Source: an uncultured Clostridia bacterium
GTDB taxonomy: Bacteria > Bacillota_A > Clostridia > Christensenellales > Aristaeellaceae
Length of the DNA: 31,060 nt
NCBI GenBank assembly: GCA_945871545.1
Contig: CAMBWJ010000001.1
Location: 1-31,060 of the forward strand
Direction of reading: 5' to 3'
Shown here piece after piece: positions 21,855 through 29,545 of this stretch. The notes below the pieces were generated by a model. It saw only the letters and a program-made list of their open reading frames with translations. It did no database searches and was not told the DNA's origin. Position 1 is the first letter of the stretch. Every line of letters starts with the position of its first letter. A program made the translations under genes and the position numbers.

Positions 21855-23114
21855 TCAAAAAATATCCAGCCCCTGCAGTCGCATGTTTCCCCAGAGCCTT
21901 TCCTCCCAGGTGAAGCCGGAGTTGACCAGGGGATCGTCCAGCACGACGAACTGGCCGATGTCCTCGATGGTGTCGAAGTAGTTGCTGCCGCCGCCGATGC
22001 GGTCGGAGATCAGCGAGAGCTTGACCATGTACTCGCCCGGGGCGATGCCCCTGAGCGGGAAGCGCACGTTGAAGGTATACTCCTTGCCCGCCTCCACGTC
22101 GAAGGGGCGGGTCTGGGTCATGGCGATGGGCGCGGCCACGTTGGTCTTGAGGATCAGGCGCAGGCGCGTGTTGCGCTCGGTGAGGTTGCTGCGGAAGTGG
22201 ATGGAGAACTCGAAGTCGCTGTCCTGCTGGAACTCCATGTTCACCGAATTGAGCACCACCATCTTCAGCATGCGCATGGTGTCGCCGCGATTGCGGGGGC
22301 GAACCATGGAATTGAGGTCGCGCTCCACATCGCGGTTGCCCGCGCCGCTGTAGAGCTCGATGGCGTGCTCGGTGGTGCCATCGTAGAGCAGGTGGCCGTG
22401 ATCCAGGAACAGCGCGCGGCTGCACAGCTGGGATACCGTGCGCATGTTGTGGCTGACGTAGAGCACCGCGCGGCCGCTGCGGGCCACGTCGCTCATCTTG
22501 TTCAGGCACTTCTGCTGAAAGGCGTGGTCGCCCACGGCCAGCACCTCGTCGCAGACCAGGATGTCCGGCGCGAGATTGGCCGCCACCGCGAAGCCGAGCT
22601 TTACGTACATGCCCGAGGAGTAGCGCTTCACGGGGGTGTCGATGAACTTGTCGATCTCGGAAAATTCGATGATCTCGTCCATCTTCCGGGAGATTTCCTT
22701 CTTGTTCATGCCGAGGATGGAGCCGTTGAGATAGACGTTTTCCCGTCCGGTCAGCTCGTGGTGAAAGCCGGTGCCCACCTCGAGTAAGCTCGCCACCCGG
22801 CCATGGATGCGGATTTCGCCCTTCGTGGGCGCGGTGATGCGGGAGATCAGCTTGAGCATGGTGGACTTGCCCGCGCCGTTGCGGCCCACCAGCGCCAGGG
22901 TGTCGCCGCGGTCCACGTTGAAGCTCACGTCCTCCAGCGCCATGAAGGTCTCGCCGTCGTGGCTGCCGTTGACGCCGATCTTCCGGTTGGGATCCTCGCG
23001 GCCCAGCTTGCGGGCGATCCAGCTGTTCAGGTCGCGGTAGAGAAGGCCGCCGCCGATCATGCCCAGGCGGTATTGCTTGGATACGCGATCCACTTCCAGC
23101 AATCGATCAGACAT
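21855..23114 (-). CDS. ABC transporter ATPase of polysaccharide export, Wzt type
   Basis: 419 residues. The ATPase domain (about 1-250) has Walker A GRNGAGKST (77-85), the family-typical signature YSSGM (165-169), Walker B ILVCDE (185-190) and switch H222. The C-terminal 165 residues form an extra beta-rich domain like Wzt_C. In O-antigen exporters that domain recognises the chain-end modification of the glycan, so the exporter may sense a terminal cap. Pairs with the permease 18 nt upstream. GGGAGG lies before ATG 23114. A TagH role in teichoic acid export is the alternative. Confidence 0.93.
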   Translation of the reverse strand: MSDRLLEVDRVSKQYRLGMIGGGLLYRDLNSWIARKLGREDPNRKIGVNGSHDGETFMALEDVSFNVDRGDTLALVGRNGAGKSTMLKLISRITAPTKGEIRIHGRVASLLEVGTGFHHELTGRENVYLNGSILGMNKKEISRKMDEIIEFSEIDKFIDTPVKRYSSGMYVKLGFAVAANLAPDILVCDEVLAVGDHAFQQKCLNKMSDVARSGRAVLYVSHNMRTVSQLCSRALFLDHGHLLYDGTTEHAIELYSGAGNRDVERDLNSMVRPRNRGDTMRMLKMVVLNSVNMEFQQDSDFEFSIHFRSNLTERNTRLRLILKTNVAAPIAMTQTRPFDVEAGKEYTFNVRFPLRGIAPGEYMVKLSLISDRIGGGSNYFDTIEDIGQFVVLDDPLVNSGFTWEERLWGNMRLQGLDIF

Positions 23115-23132
23115 ATTGCGCCTCCCTTTCCA

Positions 23133-24005
23133 TCAGACGGTGTCCATGAAGGTCTTTTCCACCCGCGAAAACAGGATCACGCCCAGGATGAACACCAGGA
23201 TCGTAATCAGGATGGAGAGCCAGTAGTAGTTCATAAAGGAACAGGCCGTGCCCAGATAGGCTGAGCGGAACAGCTCGATCAGGGGGGTCATGGGGTTGAG
23301 CATGTACAGGCCCAGCAGGTTGGGGAACTTCTCCGCGATCATCGAGGCCGGATAGATCACCGGCGTTGCGTACATCCACAGGTGCACGCCGAAGCCCACC
23401 AGCAGCGCAAGGTCGCGGTACTTGGTGGTCATGGACGAGACGATGATGCCAAAGCCCAGGCCCAGCATGCCCAGCTGCAAAAGCATCAGCGGCGTCATCA
23501 GGATCAGATTGAGGTTCGGCCTGACCGCCGAATTGGGCTGGAGGGCGTAGTAGATCACAAAGCCCGCGAACAGCGCAAACTGCACGAAGAAGTGGATCAT
23601 CTGCGAGACCACCGTGGAGATGGGCACGCACAATCGTGGGAAGTACACCTTGCCGAACAGGTTCCGGTTCGTGATGAAGGTGTTGGAGGTCTGCGTCAGG
23701 CAGTTGGCGAAGAACTGCCAGGCGATGTTGCCGCCCATGTAGAACAGGAAGCGGGGCATGCCGTCGGTGGGCAGGCCCGCGATGTTGCCGAACACCACCG
23801 TGAAGATCAGCGTGTTCAAAAGCGGCTGGATGATGACCCAGGCGGGGCCGAGGATCGTCTGCTTGTAGATCAGCGTGAAATCCCGCTTCACCAGCATGGC
23901 GATCAGATCCCGGTAGTGCCACAGGTCCTTGAGGTCAATATCAAACCATCCGGTCTTGGGACGAATGCGCGTCGTCCAGTAGTTCCCGGCGCGGGACTTG
24001 GCCAT
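23133..24005 (-). CDS. ABC-2 type polysaccharide permease, Wzm/TagG type
   Basis: 290 residues. A cytoplasmic N-terminal segment (WHYRDLIAMLVKRDFTLIYKQTILGPAWVIIQP) is the conserved motif of ABC-2 glycan exporters, and about six membrane helices follow. LNPMTPLIELFR near residues 247-258 is also characteristic. It moves a lipid-linked polysaccharide or teichoic acid across the membrane with the ATPase encoded next. ATG 24005 follows AAGGGAG by about 10 nt. Promoter at 24083-24111. Confidence 0.94.
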   Translation of the reverse strand: MAKSRAGNYWTTRIRPKTGWFDIDLKDLWHYRDLIAMLVKRDFTLIYKQTILGPAWVIIQPLLNTLIFTVVFGNIAGLPTDGMPRFLFYMGGNIAWQFFANCLTQTSNTFITNRNLFGKVYFPRLCVPISTVVSQMIHFFVQFALFAGFVIYYALQPNSAVRPNLNLILMTPLMLLQLGMLGLGFGIIVSSMTTKYRDLALLVGFGVHLWMYATPVIYPASMIAEKFPNLLGLYMLNPMTPLIELFRSAYLGTACSFMNYYWLSILITILVFILGVILFSRVEKTFMDTV

Positions 24006-24082
24006 GATCGGAAATTCTCCCTTCTCCAGCAGTGCCTTCCCTTCGGAATGACTGCATATCTATCCATAAATGTCCACCTTCT

Positions 24083-24111
24083 ATTCTATCATCTCCCTGC
24101 TGCGCTTGCAA
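24083..24111 (-). promoter_or_regulatory. Sigma-A promoter for the Wzm/Wzt operon
   Basis: Minus-strand TTGCAA (24111-24106) and TAGAAT (24088-24083) with a 17-nt spacer. Confidence 0.6.
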
Positions 24112-24175
24112 GGCATGTCCAAAACTTGCCCAAAAGCCGTCATGTTGTCATAATATATCACCAGCGCATGTAGTG

Positions 24176-24181
24176 TATAAT
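24176..24181 (+). promoter_or_regulatory. -10 box for the DHHW-like gene
   Basis: A perfect TATAAT, in an AT-rich stretch (about 24140-24190) unlike its surroundings, 78 nt before the ATG at 24260. No -35 box is found at normal spacing; a TTGTCA lies 25 nt upstream, too far. Confidence 0.4.
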
Positions 24182-24259
24182 ATACTTGTATCCGTATGCA
24201 ATGCCGCGCTCATCGCGGCGCTTCCAAGCGAAATCTGCTGCTCCGAAAGGAAACGCTTC

Positions 24260-25504
24260 ATGAATCAGACCAAGCCAGACAAGAAAAACAGGCTGCAATT
24301 GCGCATCGATATTGTGCTGACGGTGCTCTTCCTCGCGGTCATCTTCTTCATGGGCGCGATGACCCTGCTGACCGACTTCCACGGCATCTATGTGGCGGCC
24401 ACCGACCAGAAGAAGCTCGCCGCTTACGTGGACGACATCGATACCTGCTCCCCCTGGGACTACTTCGCCGCGCGCATCCGCTCGGTGGACAACTACCTGG
24501 CCGGCAACATCTACGGCGCGACGGAGCTGGGCTATGCCAATTCCAGCTTCCAGTATGCGCTGGGCAAGCGCATGATCAACACCGGCGCAAGTCAGATGCT
24601 CACGCTGAACTCCGGCCACCTCTACGACATCCAGAACTACGTGTCCATGGAGGGCGCGGTTAAGAACATTCAGGACATGCGCGCCGCCGCCGGGGACGTT
24701 CCCTTCCTCTTCGTCTACGAGCACCCCACCATCTATTCCCCCGACCAGATGCCCGCGGGCTACGATGTGCTGGACTACTCCGACGAGATCGCCGCGGAGA
24801 TCGTCTCTCGCATGTCCGAAACGGACATTCCCATGCTGGACAGCCGGGAGGTGCTCACCGCCACCGGGCTTGATCTGAGCGAGTATCTCATGTACACCGA
24901 CCAGCACTGGGCCACCCGGGCCTCGCTCATCATGGCCCAGCGCATCGCCGAGGAGCTCTCCGGCATGACGGGGATTGATCTGGACGCGGAGAAGCTGGAC
25001 ATCTTCCGGTTCAACACCGAGACCTTTCCCAAGCTCTTTCTCGGCAAGTACGGCCAGCGCGTGGGCACGGGAAACATCGATCCCGACGACATCACGATCT
25101 ACTGGCCGAAGTACGACACGAACATCCGCCGCTACACCAACTATCTGGGCGATATCACCGAGATCGAGGGCAGCTTCTACGACAGCGTGATCCGCTGGAA
25201 GTACCTGCAGCCCGACGCGGGCAGGACGTGGAACATCAAGGCCTACTTCGACTACGGCCTCACCGAGAACCACGACGTCTACACCAACCCCGACGGCGCG
25301 CCCTGCACCATCCTGCTTTTGAAGGATTCGTACAGCGCCTCCATCGGCAGCTTCCTCTCGCTGGTGGCGGAGAACGTGGTGGCCGTGGACCTGCGCCGCA
25401 GCGAGCGCACCCTCCAGGAGTGGATCGACCAGAGCAAGCCCGACGCGGTGGTCGTGGCATACAGCATGCAGATGCTCCGCGACGACGCATACGAGTTCCA
25501 ATAA
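24260..25504 (+). CDS. DHHW/AlgX-like SGNH-hydrolase-fold protein, probable surface glycan acetylation
   Basis: 414 residues. A single membrane helix near the N-terminus (about 16-38) anchors a large extracellular domain. TDQHW (213-217) matches the D-x-H-W signature of DHHW/AlgX/AlgJ-like SGNH proteins, and KDSYS (355-359) supplies a likely catalytic serine. Such proteins O-acetylate exported polysaccharides outside the membrane. In this family the Asp/His pair and Ser lie in that order, as here. It is divergent from the Wzm/Wzt exporter, whose glycan is its likely target. ATG 24260 follows GAAAGG by 9 nt. No MBOAT acetyl donor protein is present in the window. Confidence 0.75.
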   Translation: MNQTKPDKKNRLQLRIDIVLTVLFLAVIFFMGAMTLLTDFHGIYVAATDQKKLAAYVDDIDTCSPWDYFAARIRSVDNYLAGNIYGATELGYANSSFQYALGKRMINTGASQMLTLNSGHLYDIQNYVSMEGAVKNIQDMRAAAGDVPFLFVYEHPTIYSPDQMPAGYDVLDYSDEIAAEIVSRMSETDIPMLDSREVLTATGLDLSEYLMYTDQHWATRASLIMAQRIAEELSGMTGIDLDAEKLDIFRFNTETFPKLFLGKYGQRVGTGNIDPDDITIYWPKYDTNIRRYTNYLGDITEIEGSFYDSVIRWKYLQPDAGRTWNIKAYFDYGLTENHDVYTNPDGAPCTILLLKDSYSASIGSFLSLVAENVVAVDLRRSERTLQEWIDQSKPDAVVVAYSMQMLRDDAYEFQ

Positions 25505-25518
25505 TCCTACAAAAAATC

Positions 25519-25549
25519 GCGACGGTATGGCGTACAACCATACCGTCGC
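25519..25549. terminator. Bidirectional terminator between the DHHW-like gene and lipoate island
   Basis: Perfect 12-bp stem GCGACGGTATGG (25519-25530) with 25538-25549 and a 7-nt loop. TTTGTCTGTC follows on plus, GATTTTTTG on minus. Confidence 0.88.
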
Positions 25550-25597
25550 TTTGTCTGTCAGAAGGACAAATCGGAGGGGAGATACTCCACCGCCACA

Positions 25598-26200
25598 TCA
25601 TAGCAATTCCACACCCAGCGGCCCCGCAAGCACCGCCGCCTGACCGGCGCTGATCTTCAGTCCCCGCAGCTCGGCGCAGCCCTCGCTCACCCGCAGGCCC
25701 TCGATGTCGCAGTGGGAGAGATCCACGCCCATCAGCGGCGTGCGGAAGAACTCTGCGCGGCGCAGGTCGCAGTCGGCGAAGTCGAGCTTCTTGATTTTCG
25801 CGCCGCTCCAGTAGACCTCCTGCAGGTTGCACGCCCGCAGGCTGCCCTGCTCCCAGCTGCTCTCCGACAGGTTCAGATAGCGCAGGCCGCAGTCCATAAA
25901 CTGCACGTCCCGCAGCCGCGCGCCGGTGAAGTTCGCGCCGTCGCCCCGGCATCCGGCGAAGCGGCACTTCTTCAGAAACGCGCCGTAGAAGCGGCAGCCT
26001 GCGAAGCTGCAATTCTCAAAGCTGCACGCAAAGAGTGTGACATTGGACAGGTCGCAGTCCTCAAAGCGGCAGCGCAGAAAGCGCACGCCGTTGAACTCCG
26101 CACGGCACAGCTCCGCGCCCTCCAGCACCACGCCCTCAAATTCCATATTCTCGACGGCAGCGCCCTCGTCCATGGCGCTGCGGATGACATTTTCAAGCAT
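25598..26200 (-). CDS. Qnr-like pentapeptide-repeat protein
   Basis: 200 residues made almost wholly of A/C-(D/N/S)-(L/F)-X-X repeats, for example FEDCDLSN, CSFENCSFAGCRF, CDLRRAEF. A short break near residues 80-115 and the C-terminal LRGLKISAGQAAVLAGPLGVEL resemble the two-coil layout and capping helix of Qnr/McbG proteins. Those mimic DNA and protect gyrase from quinolones or peptide toxins. Resistance should not be concluded from fold alone. ATG 26200 lies 5 nt after the stop of the lipoate ligase gene and has no Shine-Dalgarno sequence, so it is probably translated by coupling. It has many cysteines, about one per coil face. Confidence 0.85.
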   Translation of the reverse strand: MLENVIRSAMDEGAAVENMEFEGVVLEGAELCRAEFNGVRFLRCRFEDCDLSNVTLFACSFENCSFAGCRFYGAFLKKCRFAGCRGDGANFTGARLRDVQFMDCGLRYLNLSESSWEQGSLRACNLQEVYWSGAKIKKLDFADCDLRRAEFFRTPLMGVDLSHCDIEGLRVSEGCAELRGLKISAGQAAVLAGPLGVELL

Positions 26201-26205
26201 GCGCG

Positions 26206-27186
26206 TCAGTCGGCGATCAGCGCGGCCATCTCGTCCACTGTGATGCGGTAGACCTTGCCCTCGATGCCGTGCTGAAGCAGCGCCGCGCGGACGCTTTCCC
26301 GGTCGTAGCGGCTGCCAACGATCGCATCGCAGATGGTCTTTGCGTCCAGCGTGGAGAAGAAGTCGCCGTAGACGGAGGCGGACTGAATCACGCCCCTGCG
26401 CACGTCGATCTTGAACTCCATCTTGCCGCCCGCGAAGCGCCCGGTGCGCTCGATGTTGAACTTGGGGTCCGCGCCGAAGATGCACTCCCAGGCGGCGAAC
26501 TTCTCCCGGGCCAGCTGGCGGATGCGCGCGTCGTCCCCGGGGGTGAGCCTGTATTCCTCTGTGCTGCCGTTCATGATGTGGCGCACCATGCCCGCCTTGA
26601 AGGCATGGGGATCCATGGGCGAGGGCAGGTGCTCGGCAATGTTGGTCACCCGGTCGCGCACGGACTTGATGCTCTTGGAGAGGATCTTGTAGTCGTCCAC
26701 GGTGGTGGAGGCCACCATCTGCTCGATGTCGGTGTCGAAGAGCAGCGAGCCGTGGTGCACGATGCTGTCTGCCAGGCGGTACTGGGCGTTGCCGGAGAAC
26801 TTGCGGCCGTCGATGGTCAGGTCGTTGCGGCCGTTGAAGGAGGCGTTCACGCCCATCTCCCGCAGTGCGTCGATCACCGGGGCGATGTACTCGTGGAACT
26901 GAATCTCCCCCGCGTCCCGGTGCTGGATGAATGTGAACTGCCAGCCGCCGAGGTCGGTGTAGATCGTGCCGCCGCCGCTCATGCGCCGCACCAGATGGAT
27001 GCCGTGCGCGTCGGCGTAGGGCTTGTTGATCTCCTCCAGCACGTTCTGATACTTGCCCACCATCAGCGTGGGCGTGGTCTGCCAGAACAGGAACACCGTG
27101 TCCGGCAGGCGCTTCTCCACCGTGAAGTAGTACTCCAGGCCGAAGTTGTAGTAAACGTCCGTGGAGCCGGTCTCAATATAGATCAT
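26206..27186 (-). CDS. lplA: Lipoate-protein ligase A homologue 2
   Basis: 326 residues. The ligase domain has RRMSGGGTIY (67-76), the catalytic-type lysine K129 in DGRKFSGNAQ and VHHGSLLF (143-150). A C-terminal accessory domain carries KFAAWECIFGADPKFNIER. It attaches lipoate to lipoyl domains through lipoyl-AMP. The usual HDLGN after the glycine loop is TDLGG here (77-81), so it belongs to another subgroup than homologue 1. ATG 27186 lies inside the end of lipA (14-nt overlap), with GGAGG 7 nt upstream. Octanoyl transfer (LipM-like) is an alternative activity. Confidence 0.88.
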   Translation of the reverse strand: MIYIETGSTDVYYNFGLEYYFTVEKRLPDTVFLFWQTTPTLMVGKYQNVLEEINKPYADAHGIHLVRRMSGGGTIYTDLGGWQFTFIQHRDAGEIQFHEYIAPVIDALREMGVNASFNGRNDLTIDGRKFSGNAQYRLADSIVHHGSLLFDTDIEQMVASTTVDDYKILSKSIKSVRDRVTNIAEHLPSPMDPHAFKAGMVRHIMNGSTEEYRLTPGDDARIRQLAREKFAAWECIFGADPKFNIERTGRFAGGKMEFKIDVRRGVIQSASVYGDFFSTLDAKTICDAIVGSRYDRESVRAALLQHGIEGKVYRITVDEMAALIAD

Positions 27187-28039
27187 GCACGTCCTCCAGT
27201 ACCTCCCAGGCCTTGTAGGAGCTTCGGGCCAGCGGTGCGGAGGCCACGTGGCGGAAGCCCTTCTGCAGGGCCATCTCCTTGTAGCGGGCGAAGTCCTCCG
27301 GCGTGGCGTAGCGCGCCAGCGGATAGTGCTGCGGCGAGGGCTGCAGGTACTGGCCGATGGTCAGGATGTCGCAGCCGGTGTCCAGAATGTCGTCCATCAG
27401 GCGGCTGATCTGCTCCTCCGTCTCGCCCAGACCCACCATGAAGCCGGTCTTGGTCAAGAGCGTGGGATCCTTCTTCTTGCAGTAGCGCAGCACGTCCAGC
27501 GAGCGCTGGTACCGCGCCTGCGGGCGCACGGCGGCCTGCAGCTCCTCCACGGTCTCCACGTTGTGGTTCAGCACCTCCGGATGGGCCGCGATCACCACGT
27601 CCAGCGCATCGGTGTTCATCTTCATGTCGGAGATCAGCGTCTCCACCGTGGTGCCGGGGCAGACCTCCCGGATGGCGCGCACGGTCCTGGCAAACTGCTC
27701 CGCGCCGCCGTCGGGAAGGTCGTCGCGGGTGGAGCAGGTCAGAACAACGTGGCGCAGCCCCAGCTTCTTCGCCGCCCGGGCCACGTTCATCGGCTCCTCG
27801 GGATCCGGCGGCAGCGGCTTGCCCGTGGTCACGTTGCAGAAGCGGCAGTTGCGGGTGCAGATGCTGCCCAGAATCATGAACGTGGAGGTGTGCTTGCGGT
27901 AGCACTCGCCCAGGTTCGGGCAGTTGGCCTCCTTGCACACCGTGTTCAGGTTCAGATCGCGCATCAGCTCGGCGACCTCATTGACCGCCTCCGCGTTGTA
28001 GCGCACCTTCAGCCATTCCGGCTTTCTCTTGTCCATCAT
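27173..28039 (-). CDS. lipA: Lipoyl synthase
   Basis: 288 residues. It has the N-terminal auxiliary cluster motif C-x4-C-x5-C (VCKEANCPNLGEC, 33-45) and the radical SAM motif CTRNCRFC (60-67), with VLTCSTRDDLPDGG and IGQYLQPSPQHYPL typical of LipA, and the conserved C-terminal RSSY. LipA inserts two sulfurs into octanoyl groups already bound to lipoyl domains. ATG 28039 overlaps the stop of the lipoyl-domain gene (ATGA) and has GAGG 7 nt upstream; a second ATG follows directly. Its product is therefore coupled to production of the likely substrate. Confidence 0.96.
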   Translation of the reverse strand: MMDKRKPEWLKVRYNAEAVNEVAELMRDLNLNTVCKEANCPNLGECYRKHTSTFMILGSICTRNCRFCNVTTGKPLPPDPEEPMNVARAAKKLGLRHVVLTCSTRDDLPDGGAEQFARTVRAIREVCPGTTVETLISDMKMNTDALDVVIAAHPEVLNHNVETVEELQAAVRPQARYQRSLDVLRYCKKKDPTLLTKTGFMVGLGETEEQISRLMDDILDTGCDILTIGQYLQPSPQHYPLARYATPEDFARYKEMALQKGFRHVASAPLARSSYKAWEVLEDVHDLY

Positions 28040-28278
28040 GCGCGAACCTCGAAGATGGCCACCGGGGACTCCACGTCCACCGTGTCGCCCTCCTCGCACA
28101 GCTGCTTCTTCAAAATGCCGCTCTCCGTGGCTTCGATCTGGTTGACCACCTTGTCCGTCTCGATCTCGTAGAGGGGCTCGCCGGCCTGCACCGCGTCGCC
28201 CTCCTCCTTCAGCCAGGCGCACAGCACGCCGCTTGCCATCTCGGGGCGCAGCTTGGGCATCGTCAGTTTCTTTTCCAT
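28036..28278 (-). CDS. Free-standing lipoyl domain protein
   Basis: 80 residues, exactly one biotinyl/lipoyl domain: TMPKLRPEMASGVLCAWLKEEGDAV, then ETDKVVNQIEA with the modified lysine K43 in the turn, and EEGDTVDVESPVAIFEV. The sequence type is the lipoyl domain of 2-oxoacid dehydrogenase E2, not GcvH and not biotin carrier protein (no AMKM). No catalytic E2 or peripheral-subunit-binding domain follows: the stop overlaps lipA. ATG 28278 with AAAGGATAC upstream is preferred over the start 21 nt earlier. Likely role: carrier on which lipoate is built, or an orphan lipoyl subunit for an enzyme encoded elsewhere. Confidence 0.93.
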   Translation of the reverse strand: MEKKLTMPKLRPEMASGVLCAWLKEEGDAVQAGEPLYEIETDKVVNQIEATESGILKKQLCEEGDTVDVESPVAIFEVRA

Positions 28279-28320
28279 ATTTGTATCCTTTCTCCGCATG
28301 CGCGGCGGTTGCAGTCTTTG

Positions 28321-29268
28321 TTATAACAGCAGCTCCATTAGCTCTTGGGCATGGGAGCCTGCCAGAGCGAAGCAGATTTTCGAGAAGCCGTCCGGGTCGA
28401 GCCGGCTGCCGTTCAGCAGTTGCGCGGCGCGCTCCGCGTCGATGCAGGGGGATTCCACGCTCGCGTCGCTGAGGATGCCCTTCTTCGCCCGGTAGGAGAC
28501 GCGCAGCGGTTGTCCTGCGAAGCTGCCCTCGCGTTCATAGCTGAAGCTGGGGGTCTTTCCCCAGGTCCAGTCCCAGCTGCGGTACTTCTCGTTGCGTAAC
28601 TTCCGCACCTGCGCGCGCTGCTCATCCGTCAGCTCCACGCAGACATGGTTCGCCGGGAGCACCTCCGCAAGCAGGCGGCTGCGGAAGTCGGCGATGGACA
28701 TGGGCTTGGACAGGTGGTCGCCGATGTTGGTCACCGTGCAGATGGCCGACAGCGTGCCCTTCGTCTGAAACGCGTCGTTCTTGGCGTGGGCCGTGAACGC
28801 ATCCAGGGATGCAAGGTCGCTCTCGTACAGCAGCGTGCCGTGGTGCAGGATGCGCCCGCCCGCGGCCTTCTGGGCGCTGCCGGAGATCTTCCTGTCCCCG
28901 ATGGCGATGTCGCAGCTTCGATTCCTGTGGGCGGAAATGCCCATGCGGTTCAGCGCGGCGATCACCGGGTCGAGAAAGTGGTCGTAGTCCAGCGCTCCGT
29001 CGGCGCGCAGCATGAAGCTGTAATTCACGTTCCCCAGGTCGTGGTAGACCGTGCCGCCGCCGGTCATGCGCCGCACCACCGGCACGCCCCGCCTGCGCAG
29101 CGCGTGGATGTTCACCTCCCGGCAGATGTTCTGATAGCAGCCCACCACGATGGCGGGCCGGTTCTGCCAGAGGTAGAACACGTCATCCTCCGCATAATTC
29201 TCAAACACGAACTCCTCGAAGGCCTGGTTGTAGAAGGGATCGGTGGATTCATTGATGAACGTGAGCAT
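28321..29268 (-). CDS. lplA: Lipoate-protein ligase A homologue 1
   Basis: 315 residues. It has the canonical RRMTGGGTVYHDLGN (66-80), catalytic-type lysine K127 in GDRKISGSAQ, HHGTLLY (142-148), and the C-terminal LplA domain (EKYRSWDWTWGKTPSFSYER). It activates lipoate with ATP and transfers it to lipoyl lysines. First gene of the lipoate island, 42 nt upstream of the lipoyl-domain gene. AAAGGGGGG precedes ATG 29268. Compared with homologue 2, the HDLGN motif is intact, so this is the better candidate for classic salvage. Confidence 0.92.
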   Translation of the reverse strand: MLTFINESTDPFYNQAFEEFVFENYAEDDVFYLWQNRPAIVVGCYQNICREVNIHALRRRGVPVVRRMTGGGTVYHDLGNVNYSFMLRADGALDYDHFLDPVIAALNRMGISAHRNRSCDIAIGDRKISGSAQKAAGGRILHHGTLLYESDLASLDAFTAHAKNDAFQTKGTLSAICTVTNIGDHLSKPMSIADFRSRLLAEVLPANHVCVELTDEQRAQVRKLRNEKYRSWDWTWGKTPSFSYEREGSFAGQPLRVSYRAKKGILSDASVESPCIDAERAAQLLNGSRLDPDGFSKICFALAGSHAQELMELLL

Positions 29269-29321
29269 GCGCGACCCCCCTTTCCCGGCGGCGATTCGTC
29301 CGCAGATGTGACACCGTGCTC

Positions 29322-29350
29322 ATTATAGCACAGCAAAAATGTCATTTCAA
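29322..29350 (-). promoter_or_regulatory. Sigma-A promoter for the lipoate island
   Basis: Minus-strand TTGAAA (29350-29345) and perfect TATAAT (29327-29322) with a 17-nt spacer and an extended -10 (TGC before the hexamer). It is the only good promoter seen for the five minus-strand genes below it. Confidence 0.82.
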
Positions 29351-29482
29351 CCGGGTTTCAACTGGAAATCTGCATGAAGGATGTGCGGCAGGGGCAGCGC
29401 TTCGCCGGATGGCGGCGCGCAGCGTCCGACCTGTGCCGCAGGAATTTACAGGAAATAAATGCATATAAATTCATGAAAACGC

Positions 29483-29511
29483 TTGACATATGCATAAGCA
29501 TGCACTATAAT
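29483..29511 (+). promoter_or_regulatory. Full-consensus sigma-A promoter for the C69 dipeptidase gene
   Basis: TTGACA (29483-29488) and TATAAT (29506-29511) separated by 17 nt. The spacer holds TGCAT (29491-29495) and ATGCA (29500-29504), an inverted repeat that could be an operator. Confidence 0.85.
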
Positions 29512-29545
29512 GCGTATATTCCATTCAGCAAGGACGGTGTGCATC

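Noticed and set aside
24158..25537. 459-residue minus-strand frame over the DHHW-like gene
   Set aside because: Val/His/Gly-rich shadow; it would run through the bidirectional terminator and the plus-strand gene has motifs.
25598..26200. Quinolone resistance gene
   Set aside because: The fold and cap resemble Qnr, but pentapeptide-repeat proteins have many roles, so no resistance call is made.
13481..29411. 13-nt word GCTTCGCCGGATG shared by 13481-13493 and 29399-29411
   Set aside because: Both copies are intergenic, but a single short GC-rich match does not establish a repeat family in 31 kb.
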